A stretch of 64,000 nucleotides of DNA, from the NCBI RefSeq assembly GCF_032362555.1, contig NC_083514.1:10835001-10899000 (forward strand). The letters run 5' to 3'. Of the stretch, positions 33,801 through 43,360 are shown piece by piece. The position numbers were made by a program, and so were the translations under genes. The notes under the pieces were generated by a model that saw nothing but the letters and a program-made list of their open reading frames with translations, had not been told where the DNA came from and did no database searches. Within the stretch, counting starts at the first letter, position 1; each line of letters begins with the position of its first letter. This DNA is from Amyelois transitella. Its lineage: Eukaryota > Arthropoda > Insecta > Lepidoptera > Pyralidae.

Positions 33801-36800
33801 AATGACCTTCAGATGGTTGGCCCTTGTATTCAATATTCCTTATTCGATATATTGCTACACTTTCGTCTATATAAATATATTCAGTTTGGCGATATTGATC
33901 AATTTTATCGTCAAGTGCTTGCAAGAGACCCCGACAATCTGCAACTTATTTTGTGGCGTGACAATGAAAATCTTCCTCTAAGTACCCTTAGATTGATTTT
34001 CTTAGCAACAGATGTCTCTGGCAAATTGGTGAGGAATGTGAAGATCCTAAAAGTAAGCTTACGTGGACTGCCAAGCAACCCGTCTGAACCAATATCAACG
34101 GCTTGAGCAGACACGTCAACATTTTTCAAAATTAAAAAAAATCTTAATTTTTATTCATTATTATACGAGTAGGATACTTCATATTGCTTAATAATTGTCA
34201 AAACTTTTAGTTTCACAACATTGGTTGACGTCAAATAAATTACTTAAAAGCTAAGTTTACTGCCGCTTCCAAGGCGTCAGTGCAGAAGAAGCGGTAACAA
34301 ACTGCACTGCAGCATTTTGTTTAACAACGTCAACTGCACAAATATCCAAACTTTGAATAGAAAAATTCTGGAAGCGATGGGCCTCAGAGAACAAAGTGGC
34401 GAGAAAATGCGAAGGATATTAGACTAGACGACTTAGTCCTTATAAAGGAAGACCAGACACCACCCCTCTGCTGGCGTATGGGCCGAGTGAGTCGACTGTA
34501 CCCCGGATCTGATTGAGTACCTAGAGTAGTTGAAGTAGCCACCTTCAAAGGAACAGTTCGGCTTAATCTTAATCGTCTCTGTCTACTACCACTGGACAAG
34601 GAATGTTGATAGCTGTCCAGAGCTTTCAACGGCCGGGATGATGTCTACGCCGCGACTATCAAGAAATATCACGCGATACTTGCGCGACCAATCACGGCCA
34701 AGCAGCCGCCCCGGAACCCGCTCACTGCGCGCCATCTAGCGCCTTCCATTTTTTCTGCAATATTACCATATCGACACACACGCGACACTAATTTTATAGC
34801 ATTCATCTAAAACATTTGTTATAATATCTTGGTCAAAAATTACAAATCACTACATAGTATAAAACAAAGTCGCTATTTTAGTCTGTCTGTATGCTTAAAT
34901 CTTTAAAATTACGCAACGGATTTTGATGCGGTTTTTTGTAACAGGTAGAGTGATTCAAGAGGAAGGTTTTTATGTATAATAACATTTATATAATATCTTA
35001 TGTGCCGAGAACGACACAGAATCGAATAATCGATATATTTATTTTTTTGGGAAATCAGGTTACAATAAATGTTGCGACTTCTAAGGTTCCAACCCAGATT
35101 CCGCCTGTGATCACGATCTTGGGGGTTTATCCACGAACATTGATAGTACTTAATATATCTAATCTTCCCTCTCTCTCAAATTCTTTCCTTATCCAAAGTG
35201 AATGAAAGAGACAGAGTATAACATATGCCTTGTTAACGTCGTGAATGATGGGGCTGGAGTAAATTAGTCGGGTATGTATACAAAGCCACTCCAGTCTGAC
35301 CTCCGCAAAATATCACGAGGAGACAGGCCTCACAGGACAGGCCGACAGACAGGTCGGTTCGATTTTTTTAGACTACAAGAAAAACACCTTGTACACAGGA
35401 ATTCCTATTAATGGTTAAAAAAATTTAAGGACCACATGAATAACAGCAATAAAATTTCTCTTTTATTCCCTTATTTATTTTTCCCATATTTTTATTTCGT
35501 TATTGTTATTATTGCTAACAAAAGAAGACTGTCTACAAAAAAATGCTTCTCAATATACATATTTGTACTTAATAACGGGCCATACAGTTCTTAGAAGATG
35601 TATGTCAAAAGTTCCTAGAAGTTTCATGTGATGTAAGTACATGTTCAGACAAACAATAGAAAGCCTTCAGAATAAATTTTTACCTTTGACTTGTGTTACA
35701 AATCTTTAACACATAAAATGCACAAAAATACGCGTCTTTTCCGGAGGGGTAGGCGGAGAAAACATCCTTTCAGTTGCCACGATCTTTGCATACTTCTTTC
35801 GCTTCATCCACATTCATAACTCTCTTCATGCAACCTCATTGGTTCAGAGAACACTTGATCAGATCTTTCGCCAGGACATGGCTCTATAAAGCATCAATTT
35901 AACTGAGCTTATTCACTAAATGCAAAGCTCTCCCAAGAAAGATAATTATTCCAACGAGGATGATAATGTGGCGACATCTGTACGACGCTATCAATCAAAA
36001 ACAGCTAAAAGTCTAAATCGCACAAGCAAAGATTTCACAGATTGGAGCATATATATACGCGCATATATATAACTTCCGACAGATCATCGTCGGAGCCGCG
36101 GTTCCCCAGGCATAACATCTAGCTTGGCGGAAGATCTTCCCTTTGGTGGCGGTCGAGACAACGATTCCGAAACATCGCTCCTGCTACAATAGTTTGATGA
36201 AAGCATAGCATATGATATGTAGTATAGTTGAAATTATCGCAAAGGAACATACTGACATATATGACGTGTTTATCCTTTACTCTCTCTCATATTGACGTGT
36301 TCCCATTTGCACCCTATGCACCTGCGCCTGGGGTCCGCCTTCCTACTCTATCCTGTACTGTACACCGCCTTTATCCTGTACATGAAGAGGTTAAAACGAA
36401 CATTAAAAGGTTAAGTTTTTCGAACGGTTTAGTGATCTACTTGAGATTCAGAGATACTATAGCCAATCGCCTAAAAGAGAATTTTACGTTTAATAGCAGA
36501 AAATAGAAAATATTCCTACTAAATCCTTTACTAATATTAAAAATGCAAGTCTGTCTGTCCCTCTTTCACAGATAAACCGCTAGATCTATTTGTATGAAAT
36601 TTGGCCCAGATAAGTATAGAGTCCTTCGGGAGTAACTCACGACTACTGTTGAAATTTCCCATGAGAGCAAAAGCTAGTTACATATAATAATTTGTTATTA
36701 TGACAATGTTACCCTCTATGTATCAAAGCATATTTATAACTAGCTGTGCCCGCGACTTCATCCGCGTAGAATACTTATTTTGGGCATCATTGAAGCCCTC

Positions 36801-39800
36801 AAGAAGGAATAATATTCCCCGTTTTTTTCTATATTTTCCATTATTTCTTCGCTCCTAATAGTTGCAGCGCGATGATAAAAGCCTTCCTCGATAAATGGTC
36901 TATTAAATACAAAAAGAATTTTTCATTTCGAACCAGTAGTTCCTAATATTAGCGCGTTCAAACAAACTCTTAAGCTTTATAATATTAGTATAGATCATGT
37001 ATACTGACTGCGTACGACGTCGTTGTGCGTGGGCGGCGCCTGCTCCTCCATCTCCTCGTCCAGCGTGAGGTCCTCCACGCCGTCGCGCGCCGCCTCCTGC
37101 TTGCACGCGGGCTCGTCGCCGTTGCCCTGCGGCGCGGGCGCGGCCGGCGGCGCGGGCGCGGGGGCGGCCGCCTCGCTGCTGCCGCGGCGCGCTTTCTTCC
37201 GCCGCCGCGACGGACTCACGGAGCCTTCGCGACTGTCTATGCTGCCTTCTCTTGCCTGTCAAACACGCGAGGGGTTGGATAATTCGTCAAATGAAAAGTT
37301 ACTATCTATTCTGTATTGAATTGAGTCATCATTGTTAGCGCCGGCCACGCTGCTAACCTTTTTTGGTCGGCGCCATAGTTTTATATTTTACCATTGTGAA
37401 AAAAGGGAAATGACATGGGCCTTAGAAAATAATTGACGATATGTTTTTGCTAGGGCATTGTATCTTAACATAAGTTTTTTTCTGAAATATAACATATTAG
37501 GGATCAAGCCATCGTTTCATCATTTCTCCAACCTCAACCAGCGCCTCTATAACTCACAATCATTATACAACAGTCCTCCAGTTATACACGTTTTTTTATG
37601 TAGGACGTGCTTTCATCCATGATTTAATTTTAAAAGATCTATATTTGCAAATTGACATCCCGTGATAGCTGCTTCTACACAATGCGCTTTGGAAACGATA
37701 GTAATTATAAGTATATAATAAAACTAATGTTGATGTCAGTAAGTTATTGTATAATCCCTGTAAGTATACAATTTTGAAAATAAATCTATTCTCTGCTAAT
37801 TCAATACCATAACCCACTGCTGGGCACAAGCCTACGCCAACCTTCTCTATCCTGTAGTGATATTAGATGTATTTACAAGTTCATTGCCTAAAAGTACCTA
37901 TTTGGAATATTTGAATGGCAATTCAATTAGCTATACAGCTGAACATAGCCTTTCAGTCTTTTCAATGTTGGACCTGTCTACCTCATAAGCCATTAAGATA
38001 TGATTATATGTATGTTTGCTATTTTACGATGCTGATTTTCAAGAAAATCTCACGGTTTGGTCAATGCCTAATTGAGTGATAATTTTTACATAAGATATTC
38101 ATGGTTAAAGATAATTTTTGTTTATGTTTCGTGTACTCATTGTAGTTTAGTGTATGGAATGGTAGGTATATAAAGAACTAAGATTAATTTTCAAATAGTT
38201 ACCACTTAGGGAAATCAACAGTGTATTATTAATATAAACATACAAAGCTCTCAATAATATGGTTTTGTTTATTTATTCAACATGTTATGCAATCAGTACA
38301 AAAACATGTGACTGTCATATTTTTCTGTCTTTCCAACTAATTTAATTAAAAAAAATATAAAATTCAATGGATGACTGGCCTATGGGTATTTCAAATACAT
38401 ATTATCATATTAACCTCTCTTAATGAATTTGTCAATTAATGTAAACCATGTAGAAATGTTCACAGTAGTTTGTTATGATTGAAAATGATTTAAATACTAC
38501 TATAATAACACCAAAGATCATTATGTTTAATTTAACTGCACAATTTGTAGTTAATATGTTTACTATTTATAGATGCATTGAGTATTGAATGTGCTATTGT
38601 TCCACTAAGAAATTGCCAAAAGAACTCATCATAGCATTTCTGTGTCATCTGGGACAAGCAGAATTATGAACATCTTAATAATTATCAAATAAACATTTTA
38701 ATTTTTTTTATAGCATAAATCCCCATTTAATTTCCAGCTGTTAGTTTTGTGAAAAGGGCTTTTGCAATTTTTGGTTAGCAGTTTGCAACAAAGCTTGCCC
38801 CAAATTATATTGACCTACTATTGGCTTACATTTTTGTGCAGTAAAGCCCCCTTAGTCACACTTGTTACTTTTTTTCTATTATTTCAGAAAATCAAAGAGA
38901 AAACAAGAAAGACTTAAAGTCCCTATGTACTTTATGTTGTGTGAATAGACCCACATTCTTAAAAAAATGAAAGGAAGTGGTTTATGGTGTAATAGAATGG
39001 GACCAATCCAAATTCACTAGAGAATCATCTATGTAAAGTAAGAGTGAAATCAAAGTAAACCCGCTGCAATGACGCGTGCAACTTGAAGTAAATGCTTTCA
39101 GTATCCTATTTTTCAGATAATACATGTATAAAATGTGCACGTACCATACCTTTATTTTATCTTGGGACATTTAGAATCATGTGACAATGATCCGTGGTCA
39201 TTAATTATAGTAAGATAATAAGAAAGTCATTTTATGAATACTGTTCGGTCAATTACTTATTTGGCTATAATCAAATGTCTTTTTGCGATACTTCTTTAAA
39301 ACAATAGACTAAATTATTACTCCATTAGAAAGCCATCCAGGTACAAAAACTGAATCAGGGATAAACATGCGACACTTGTATGTATATTATGTAAAAGTTG
39401 GTTGTTTGGCTATTTTGTCCAATGAGTTTAAACCTAAGATTTGAAGCAATGAAACTTACTTGTGGCGGAGGCGAGGGCACGCGTGGCGGGTGTGCGGGCA
39501 GCGCGGCGGGCGCCGGGCGCGACGGAGGCCGGGACGGCTTGTTGTCAGACAGACCTTTGATCTGCAGAGACTCCGCAGCCTTCAGCAGGGCGGCCAGCTG
39601 GTCTTGGGAAATGTTCACTTCCCCACGGTACATGTAGTCCATCATAGCCCTCAATTCTGCATACTTCACATCTTTCAATATTATTATTGGATGTTTGTCA
39701 TACTGTTGAGATAATACACTCTGCAACAAAAACATTCACATGTTTACTTTTGGAACTTATGAGTAAAAACAAATGAGTGTTTAGAATTTATTGACAATGA

Positions 39801-40284
39801 TTATCTGAATTTCATCAACAAGGCTTGGCCATTATCTTAAATGTCAATTAATAACATGAATCATTACTGACATGTCTCTGGCCAAAATTGTCAGAGGCAT
39901 AGGATTTTTGAAAGCATGTAGTTTAGGAAAGTAGTAGAAACAACTTTCAGTTGCCAACTCATCTATGTATGAAATGTAAACTAATTGCTAACGCACGAAA
40001 GCTAGAATGCAATAAATGGAATGCTTATTAGAGCAAAACTGTGCTGCCTTGTAACTTAAACACGATACCAATTGACCTACATAATACATTAGAACGAGTT
40101 AGATACGAACCTCAAAATATGGGCTGCAAGCGGAGAGGACAACTTTGTGAGCCTTGAGCGTCTGCCCTTCTGCAGCCAAGGTACAGTCCACGTGAATGCC
40201 TTTCTCGAGTAGTGTGTCGAAAACGGACACCAGCGTCGACTGGTGATTGTTCCACCGAAGGCAGAATTGCTGGTCGTCGTCCAT
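18596..40284 (-). CDS. lola: lola (longitudinals lacking), BTB zinc-finger isoform locus
   Basis: The gene is read on the minus strand. Constant exons are 40284-40111 and 39720-39460 (BTB) and 37255-37009 (linker), together about 227 codons ending in phase 1. Alternative terminal exons, each with a phase-1 acceptor, are 30501-30050, 29518-28986, 28543-27885, 25749-25388, 21912-21638 and 18882-18596. They would give proteins of about 377, 404, 446, 347, 318 and 322 aa. Family knowledge: Drosophila Lola is a nuclear BTB-TTK factor for axon guidance and cell fate; about 20 C-termini are made by alternative, partly trans-, splicing. Seen here: [51 protein letters not shown] and [15 protein letters not shown], all diagnostic of Lola. 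The next gene is psq, divergent, as at Drosophila 47A from memory. Confidence 0.94.
18883..21132. other. lola intron / UTR sequence, no exon seen
   Basis: Very AT-rich sequence between terminal exons. A Helitron 3' end is recognisable at about 19965-20057 (CGGCGAACGAAGTCGCGG ... CTAG). Otherwise nothing supported. 3'UTRs of the exons to the right must extend into it. Confidence 0.45.
21133..21293 (-). CDS. Possible finger-less lola terminal exon
   Basis: TTTACAG acceptor in phase 1, then 53 in-frame codons ([20 protein letters not shown] ... [12 protein letters not shown]) and a stop. The coding part has higher GC than its flanks. Phase and position fit the terminal exon array, and joined to the constant exons it would give about 280 aa with BTB but no zinc finger. 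Finger-less Lola isoforms exist in flies. No homology is recalled for the peptide, so this is a candidate only. Confidence 0.35.
21638..21912 (-). CDS. lola: lola terminal exon b: zinc-finger pair
   Basis: Acceptor TTTCAG, phase 1, 90 residues then stop. [16 protein letters not shown] leads into finger 1 ([23 protein letters not shown]2HC) and finger 2 ([23 protein letters not shown]2H2), then [12 protein letters not shown]. This is the regular Lola layout: a short N-terminal spacer, paired fingers separated by RKQPSFK, and a short tail. Confidence 0.9.
21913..25387. other. lola intron / UTR sequence, AT-rich
   Basis: No coding exon seen apart from a reverse tRNA-SINE at 23228-23461. Long AT-rich stretches. 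The 3'UTR of exon c should occupy part of the right end. Confidence 0.5.
23228..23461 (-). mobile_element. tRNA-derived SINE, reverse orientation
   Basis: Same family as the 12840 copy. On the minus strand the A box is near 23450 (CGCAGTGGTAGTACG) and the B box GGTTCGAATCC is near 23400. The 3' end reads to about 23228. The short open frame across it is an artefact. Confidence 0.8.
25388..25749 (-). CDS. lola: lola terminal exon c: zinc-finger pair
   Basis: Acceptor TTTCAG, phase 1, 120 residues. The spacer ([20 protein letters not shown], then an Ala/Pro-rich run) precedes finger 1 ([22 protein letters not shown]) and finger 2 ([22 protein letters not shown]). The tail [18 protein letters not shown] ends at 25388. 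GC-rich against a very AT-rich surround. Confidence 0.92.
25750..27884. other. lola intron / 3'UTR, no exon seen
   Basis: Extremely AT-rich with no repeats of the main families recognised and no supported exon. It must include the 3'UTR of exon d at the right end. Confidence 0.45.
27885..28543 (-). CDS. lola: lola terminal exon d: long acidic spacer and zinc-finger pair
   Basis: Acceptor ATTGCAG, phase 1, 218 residues, the longest of the array. It starts [20 protein letters not shown], then an acidic block ([20 protein letters not shown]) that may act as a transcription-control region (inference). Finger 1 is [22 protein letters not shown] and finger 2 [22 protein letters not shown], followed by [20 protein letters not shown]. 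The finger pair has the strongest Lola look of all six. Confidence 0.94.
28986..29518 (-). CDS. lola: lola terminal exon e: Ser/Lys-rich spacer and zinc-finger pair
   Basis: Acceptor ATTCCAG, phase 1, 177 residues. [16 protein letters not shown] and a low-complexity Ser/Pro/Asn/Lys stretch with S-P sites ([19 protein letters not shown]) precede finger 1 ([22 protein letters not shown]) and finger 2 ([22 protein letters not shown]). Tail [18 protein letters not shown]. The spacer looks phosphorylatable; this is inference. An open frame starting at 29435 is internal and not a start. Confidence 0.92.
30050..30501 (-). CDS. lola: lola terminal exon f: basic spacer and atypical zinc-finger pair
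   Basis: The terminal exon nearest the constant part. Acceptor CTTGCAG, phase 1, 150 residues. The spacer is strongly basic ([18 protein letters not shown], then [11 protein letters not shown]). Finger 1 ([23 protein letters not shown]) has 13 rather than 12 residues between the second Cys and His. Finger 2 ([22 protein letters not shown]) is a plain C2H2 finger, unlike the CPYC type of the others. It ends VDVPLTLKK. Confidence 0.92.
30502..32212. other. lola intron between exon f and the cassette exon
   Basis: AT-rich. A 41-nt segment at 31105-31145 is framed by splice-like signals. A minus open frame at 30722-30973 has no finger motif. Nothing else is supported. Confidence 0.4.
31105..31145 (-). 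other. Possible 41-nt micro-exon, phase conflict
   Basis: TTTTTTATAG acceptor and AAAAAG|GTAAAC donor bound it. It is open in two frames. Entered in phase 1 it exits in phase 0, which does not fit the terminal exons; entered in phase 2 it exits in phase 1. It may be an untranslated or unused exon. Confidence 0.15.
32213..32284 (-). CDS. Possible symmetric 72-nt lola cassette exon
   Basis: Acceptor TTGTTTTCAG and donor AAG|GTAAGCTC bound 72 nt. Entered in phase 1, it is open throughout ([23 protein letters not shown]) and leaves in phase 1. It could therefore be included or skipped between the linker exon and any terminal exon without changing frame, adding 24 residues. The peptide is acidic and Ser-rich. 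No homology is recalled; support comes from signals, phase and position. Confidence 0.5.
32394..32660 (-). mobile_element. Family A SINE-like repeat, full length
   Basis: CATACATACATACATATG tail, CCCTTACGGGGTAGACAGAG, CAAATAGTGACGGGTTGCTAG, CGACATCCATGGGAACGAG, GTGCCGGAAACCACACGG head. About 265 bp; one of the most complete copies. Confidence 0.8.
32661..33744. other. lola intron, no exon seen
   Basis: AT-rich sequence without recognised exon or repeat. An AAAATGGCTGACC string at 33031 resembles a YY1/Pho core, but single short motifs carry little weight. Confidence 0.35.
33745..34680 (+). mobile_element. Relic of a BEL/Pao-type LTR retrotransposon
   Basis: The plus frame 33756-34106 carries reverse-transcriptase blocks of the Pao/BEL type ([36 protein letters not shown]). 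After a non-homologous stretch, the plus strand from about 34345 to 34640 shows the integrase C-terminal part ([20 protein letters not shown]) broken by stops and frameshifts. Most of RNase H and the integrase core is missing. A dead, internally deleted copy inside the lola intron, opposite to lola; no LTR pair was recognised. Confidence 0.7.
34855..34975 (+). mobile_element. Helitron-like 5' fragment, second subfamily
   Basis: ATAGTATAAAACAAAGTCGC, then ACGCAACGGATTTTGATGCG and TAGAGTGATTCAAGAGGAAG, a sequence pattern widespread in moths. No 3' end with hairpin and CTAG was found. Confidence 0.4.
34976..35719. other. lola intron, no exon seen
   Basis: Mixed sequence with low-complexity AT blocks. 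A repeat-like 35270-35345 section (CACTCCAGTCTGACCTCCGC) may be a family D remnant. Nothing coding. Confidence 0.3.
35720..35850 (-). mobile_element. LINE 3'-end fragment
   Basis: On the minus strand it carries the same terminal region as the 5090 copy (ATGAATGTGGATGAAGCG, AAAGATCGTGGCAA, CTACCCCTCCGG), diverged. Confidence 0.5.
35990..36187 (+). repeat. Unclassified ~200-bp repeat shared with a psq intron
   Basis: Matches the reverse complement of 49920-50092 over most of its length: GTCTAAATCGC, GCCGCGGTTCCCCAGGCAT, GGCGGAAGATCTT and TTTGGTGGCGGTCGAG in order. Origin unknown; an LTR or a transposon end is possible. Confidence 0.6.
36524..36677 (+). mobile_element. Short Helitron, 154 bp
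   Basis: TCCTTTACTAATATTAAAAATG at the 5' end and AAAGCTAG at the 3' end (CTAG at 36674-36677), with A before and T after. The body (GATAAACCGCTAGATC, GAAATTTGGCCCAG) is a third subfamily. Confidence 0.5.
36740..36994 (-). mobile_element. Helitron, 255 bp, adjoining the lola linker exon
   Basis: On the minus strand it starts TCTATACTAATATTATAAAG at 36994 and ends with the GCGGATGAAGTCGCGGGC hairpin and CTAG at 36740. A precedes and T follows. Its 5' end lies 14 nt inside the intron behind the lola linker exon (36995-37008 between), in sense with lola. Confidence 0.8.
37009..37255 (-). CDS. lola: lola constant exon 3 (linker)
   Basis: Acceptor TTTGACAG, phase 0. The exon encodes [20 protein letters not shown], an Ala/Pro run, then [20 protein letters not shown]. 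The best donor is GTCAGT at 37008, leaving one base and matching the phase-1 acceptors of all terminal exons. GTACGC six bases earlier would be phase 0 and out of register. The RRRKKARR cluster is a plausible nuclear localisation signal. Very GC-rich. Confidence 0.85.
37256..39459. other. lola intron 2, no exon seen
   Basis: AT-rich, with one family A 3' fragment at 37915-38012 (plus; AGCTGAACATAGCCTTTCAG, TTATATGTATG). No other supported feature. Confidence 0.45.
39460..39720 (-). CDS. lola: lola constant exon 2 (BTB C-terminal half)
   Basis: 87 codons, phase 0 on both sides. It holds [20 protein letters not shown], the [13 protein letters not shown] helix region and [16 protein letters not shown], then a Pro-rich stretch ending SPPPQ at the donor GTAAGT. 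The intron between this and exon 1 falls after SPYFE, inside the BTB fold. Confidence 0.95.
40111..40284 (-). CDS. lola: lola constant exon 1 (start codon, BTB N-terminal half)
   Basis: 58 codons from the ATG at 40284 ([20 protein letters not shown]) to CSPYFE at the donor GTTCGT. A longer upstream frame exists but crosses a splice acceptor (TTATAG at 40326), so the MDDDQQ start is preferred and agrees with known Lola N-termini. Confidence 0.95.
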
Positions 40285-40600
40285 CGTCCCGTTCGCTTTA
40301 CGTACCTCACGTCGCGCCCAGATCTCTATAACACCAAACACCAGGTCAAAATCACTTCTAAACAAAAGTGTAAAGACACCACGCAATAACTAGGCCATTA
40401 GGAAAACTTCACGACACAGATGCTACACTGAACCGATTATACACCACATTGCAATTGTCTCACCGAATCACTTCATATGATGAGATCACGCCCCAACTTA
40501 ACTAATTTAACTTTAGGGACCACATACGACTCGTCGACCGACGCGGCACAAAGAAAATGGCCGCTTTTCCAGCGCGACAAAAAATAAAATGGCGACGAAA
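40285..40600 (-). promoter_or_regulatory. lola 5'UTR and probable promoter region
   Basis: The ATG exon begins at an acceptor (GTGTTATAG; exon edge 40325), so a further 5'UTR exon lies upstream. Around 40550-40600 two AAAATGGC cores (GCCATTTT on the sense strand) lie about 35 bp apart near GC-rich sequence. This fits a YY1/Pho-type site pair at a promoter; inference only. Confidence 0.35.
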
Positions 40601-42044
40601 ATTCTAAGTTTTACTATTTTTGAGCAAACTTTTCATGACACTTGTAGCTGTTTCAAGTTCAACGCTGAATCGAGATGGGGCAAAGTTTGGAAAAGTTGAA
40701 GTCAACAAAGAAACTTGGTCGAAACTTTGCTTCAAAAGTTCGCGAGGATGGAAATTTTCAAGATGAAAACTCGTAAGTCGTAGCAGTAAGTAAGCCCTTA
40801 TCATGTTCATACTGCTACGAAGAAACGTCTAAACACTTACCTTGACTATTTCATTAACTATTGTTAAAGATCACAATTCTTTTTGAGATTAAAAACAATT
40901 AATACTGCCACATTAATTCACTTTGTTGCACACCCGCCAGCTTTCTTCCTTGAAAACACTAAAATAAAAACTATGCTATGTTGCAAGTTTAGAAAGGCAC
41001 CTCTACAAAATCCAAACGAAACGAAACAAGTTGGTGGATTGGAAGCGACGCGAGTGACCCAAAATAAGCTCTATAAATGTTGCCATATGTGATTAAATAA
41101 AAAGCTTTTAATAAAAATTTCCAAGGAATTCATTGCACATTCAACAAAGTTATTTATTGCAAAATTTTTAGTTTGTTCACATCTTACATTTGGAATACAT
41201 ATTATTACGATAAATCTAGATTTTTAATGATTTATGCGAATATTGCAGTGACATCTATTGGCAAACACAAATACTGAATTGTGGCGCGGAATACAAAATT
41301 GGTTCAAACCAGCCATTCAGAATCTTAGAAAGTAAAATTTCTGAATTATTAGTCTGTCGATCGATCTCTAATTTAGCAGAAAATTAAATATTCTTGTAGA
41401 AAACCAACATGGAAAAAGTACATTTTGATCAATATTTTCACAATGCTTATTTAGATAAATGAAAATGAACCTCTGACTGATACATACGTCGCTCGTTTTT
41501 TAATATTTAAAAGTATGTCCCTACCTAGATTTCAGTACCTAAATAAAAAAAAAAATTGTATATTCTACTTTTTTATGTAGGTGACATAAAAATGTGTGGT
41601 AAAAAGATATGACTTAATTTATATAAATACCACTTGTAGGGCTGAAGGCATTTGGTAAATATACTTATTAAAATCTTGTAGAAGAAAAATCATAATAATA
41701 TACCAAATAGTTTTTGCACGAAGGTACTCTCACGTAGATAATTACAAAAAATAGCGTATGTTAGTCCCAAAGATTTTATCTATCTCTGTGTCCAATGAAA
41801 ATATAATAAAAAACATCAAACAGAAACACTAGTGTTTCCTCTTTGTAATAGGTTATTGTTAGTTATTTATTTATTTAATACGCACAATTGGTGGGCTTAT
41901 TGCTAGAAGTATTATCTACCAGTCAACGATTGGGTCTGACAGTGATTTTTATGTGGGGTTTTTTTAAAATAAATAATTAAATAGATATATTTATAACTAC
42001 ACAAAATAAAATAATTATAATAATCATACATTCAAACTACAATT
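40601..42044. other. lola-psq intergenic sequence, left half
   Basis: AT-rich with no supported exon. I looked here for a second BTB exon (psq type) on the plus strand and did not see one. Confidence 0.4.
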
Positions 42045-42290
42045 CCACTTGCTCCTCGCTTTAGTCCAGGTTGCATCCTCACCTCTCTGGAATGGAGCCC
42101 AGGGTATGCCTTTGACCATGGATCCTGGATTGGTTAAATCAGGTTTTTAACACGAAGCGACCCATCTAACCTCCGCAACCTTTAAAGGTAAACCTGACCT
42201 GTATTGGATCTGGATGGTTAAACATTCTGACGACGGTTTCCCTCACCGTAAGAGCTTCGGTTAGTATGAGTACATAAAAACTACAAAATG
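42045..42290 (+). repeat. Family D repeat
   Basis: TCCTGGATTGGTTAAATCAG, ACACGAAGCGACCCATC, ACCTCCGCAACCTTTAAAGG, CGACGGTTTCCCTCACCG. The best copy in the window. The pattern is common in moth genomes and is probably a retroelement 3' region. Confidence 0.55.
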
Positions 42291-42604
42291 TATAAATAAA
42301 TATATCTAAAAAAGGTTATAGGTATTAATTACCCTCGCGATTCAAGAGAAACCTTGTATTTGAAACTAGAATGACTTCGGGATGTTTTAATGGACTCTGG
42401 TAGTGAATTCCAGAGCCTAACAGCCATAACGGCTAAAGAATTGGAGGTAGAACCTGTATCTACGGTGAAAAGGTATATAGATATTTAACTTATTTGAATT
42501 CTTACGTGAGTGGAACTTAATAGCTGGAAGTCGTCAAAATAAATAAAGACTTATGAAATCCTATTAATTTATGAAATGTCTTTAGTGAATTCCCGCGTTC
42601 CGGT

Positions 42605-42742
42605 CCCCGTAGTATGGCACGCGCGACGCTGTTTTTATCGCGCGATAAACTATCGCGGTTCCGTTTCACGGCATAATAAAAAGCGAAACAGCGATAGTTT
42701 TTCGCGAATCGTAATGCCGTTGCGCGTGCTTTGCTAACGGGG
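42605..42742. mobile_element. Foldback element (MITE-like), copy 1
   Basis: Ends CCCCGTAGTATGGCACGCGC and the reverse complement CCCCGTTAGCAAAGCACGCG. The centre is inverted again (CGATAAACTATCGC and GCGATAGTTTTTCGCG). 138 bp, no coding. Same family as 49544-49686. Confidence 0.7.
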
Positions 42743-42799
42743 TAATTGATATGTCTGTGTTATGCTGTGTGTGGCGACCGACAAGCGAGTTAAACTTAC

Positions 42800-42880
42800 A
42801 TACATACATATAATCACGTCTATATCCCTTGCCGAGGTAGACAGAGCCAACAACCTTAAAAAGACTGATAGGCCACGAGT
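42800..42880 (-). mobile_element. Family A 3'-end fragment
   Basis: CATACATACATATAATCACG, CCCTTGCCGAGGTAGACAG, AGACTGATAGGCCACG. About 80 bp. Confidence 0.6.
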
Positions 42881-43144
42881 TAAACTTACACATCGTATAT
42901 TTACCGGTAGTGGTGAGTTCACATTGTGCGAGTTGCAGCGTGAGGTTTGCGTTTCTTGTTCACCGTTTTAACGGAAAAATATTATTTTCCATGGATTTAT
43001 TTTGATAAATAAACATTTAACATTTTTACATACGTACTCGTATTTATGAAAGGAATGAAAGAAAGGATGAAATTTAATATCTACATACATATACCTATTT
43101 TATTCGTCGGAACTTTTATTATCATTTCTATAAATATTTTTTTC

Positions 43145-43360
43145 CCATTCCCATCTCTTTCCCATGGATGTTGTACCACTACAACCCTATGTTATAAACT
43201 TGGCATTATTTTAGGCGATGGGCTAACAACATGTCACTATTTGAATATCAATTCTATCATTATGCCAAACAGCTGAACGTGGCCAATCAGTCTTTACAAG
43301 ACTGTTGGCTCTGTCTACCCCGCAATGGATATAGACGTGATTATATGTATGTATATATGT
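43145..43360 (+). mobile_element. Family A SINE-like repeat
   Basis: CATCTCTTTCCCATGGATG, TAGGCGATGGGCTAACAAC, AACGTGGCCAATCAGTC, ATAGACGTGATTATATGTATG. The extreme head is missing. Confidence 0.7.

Noticed and set aside
37025-37319. Plus-strand Arg/Ala-rich frames over the lola linker exon
   Set aside because: Shadow of the GC-rich constant exon on the other strand.
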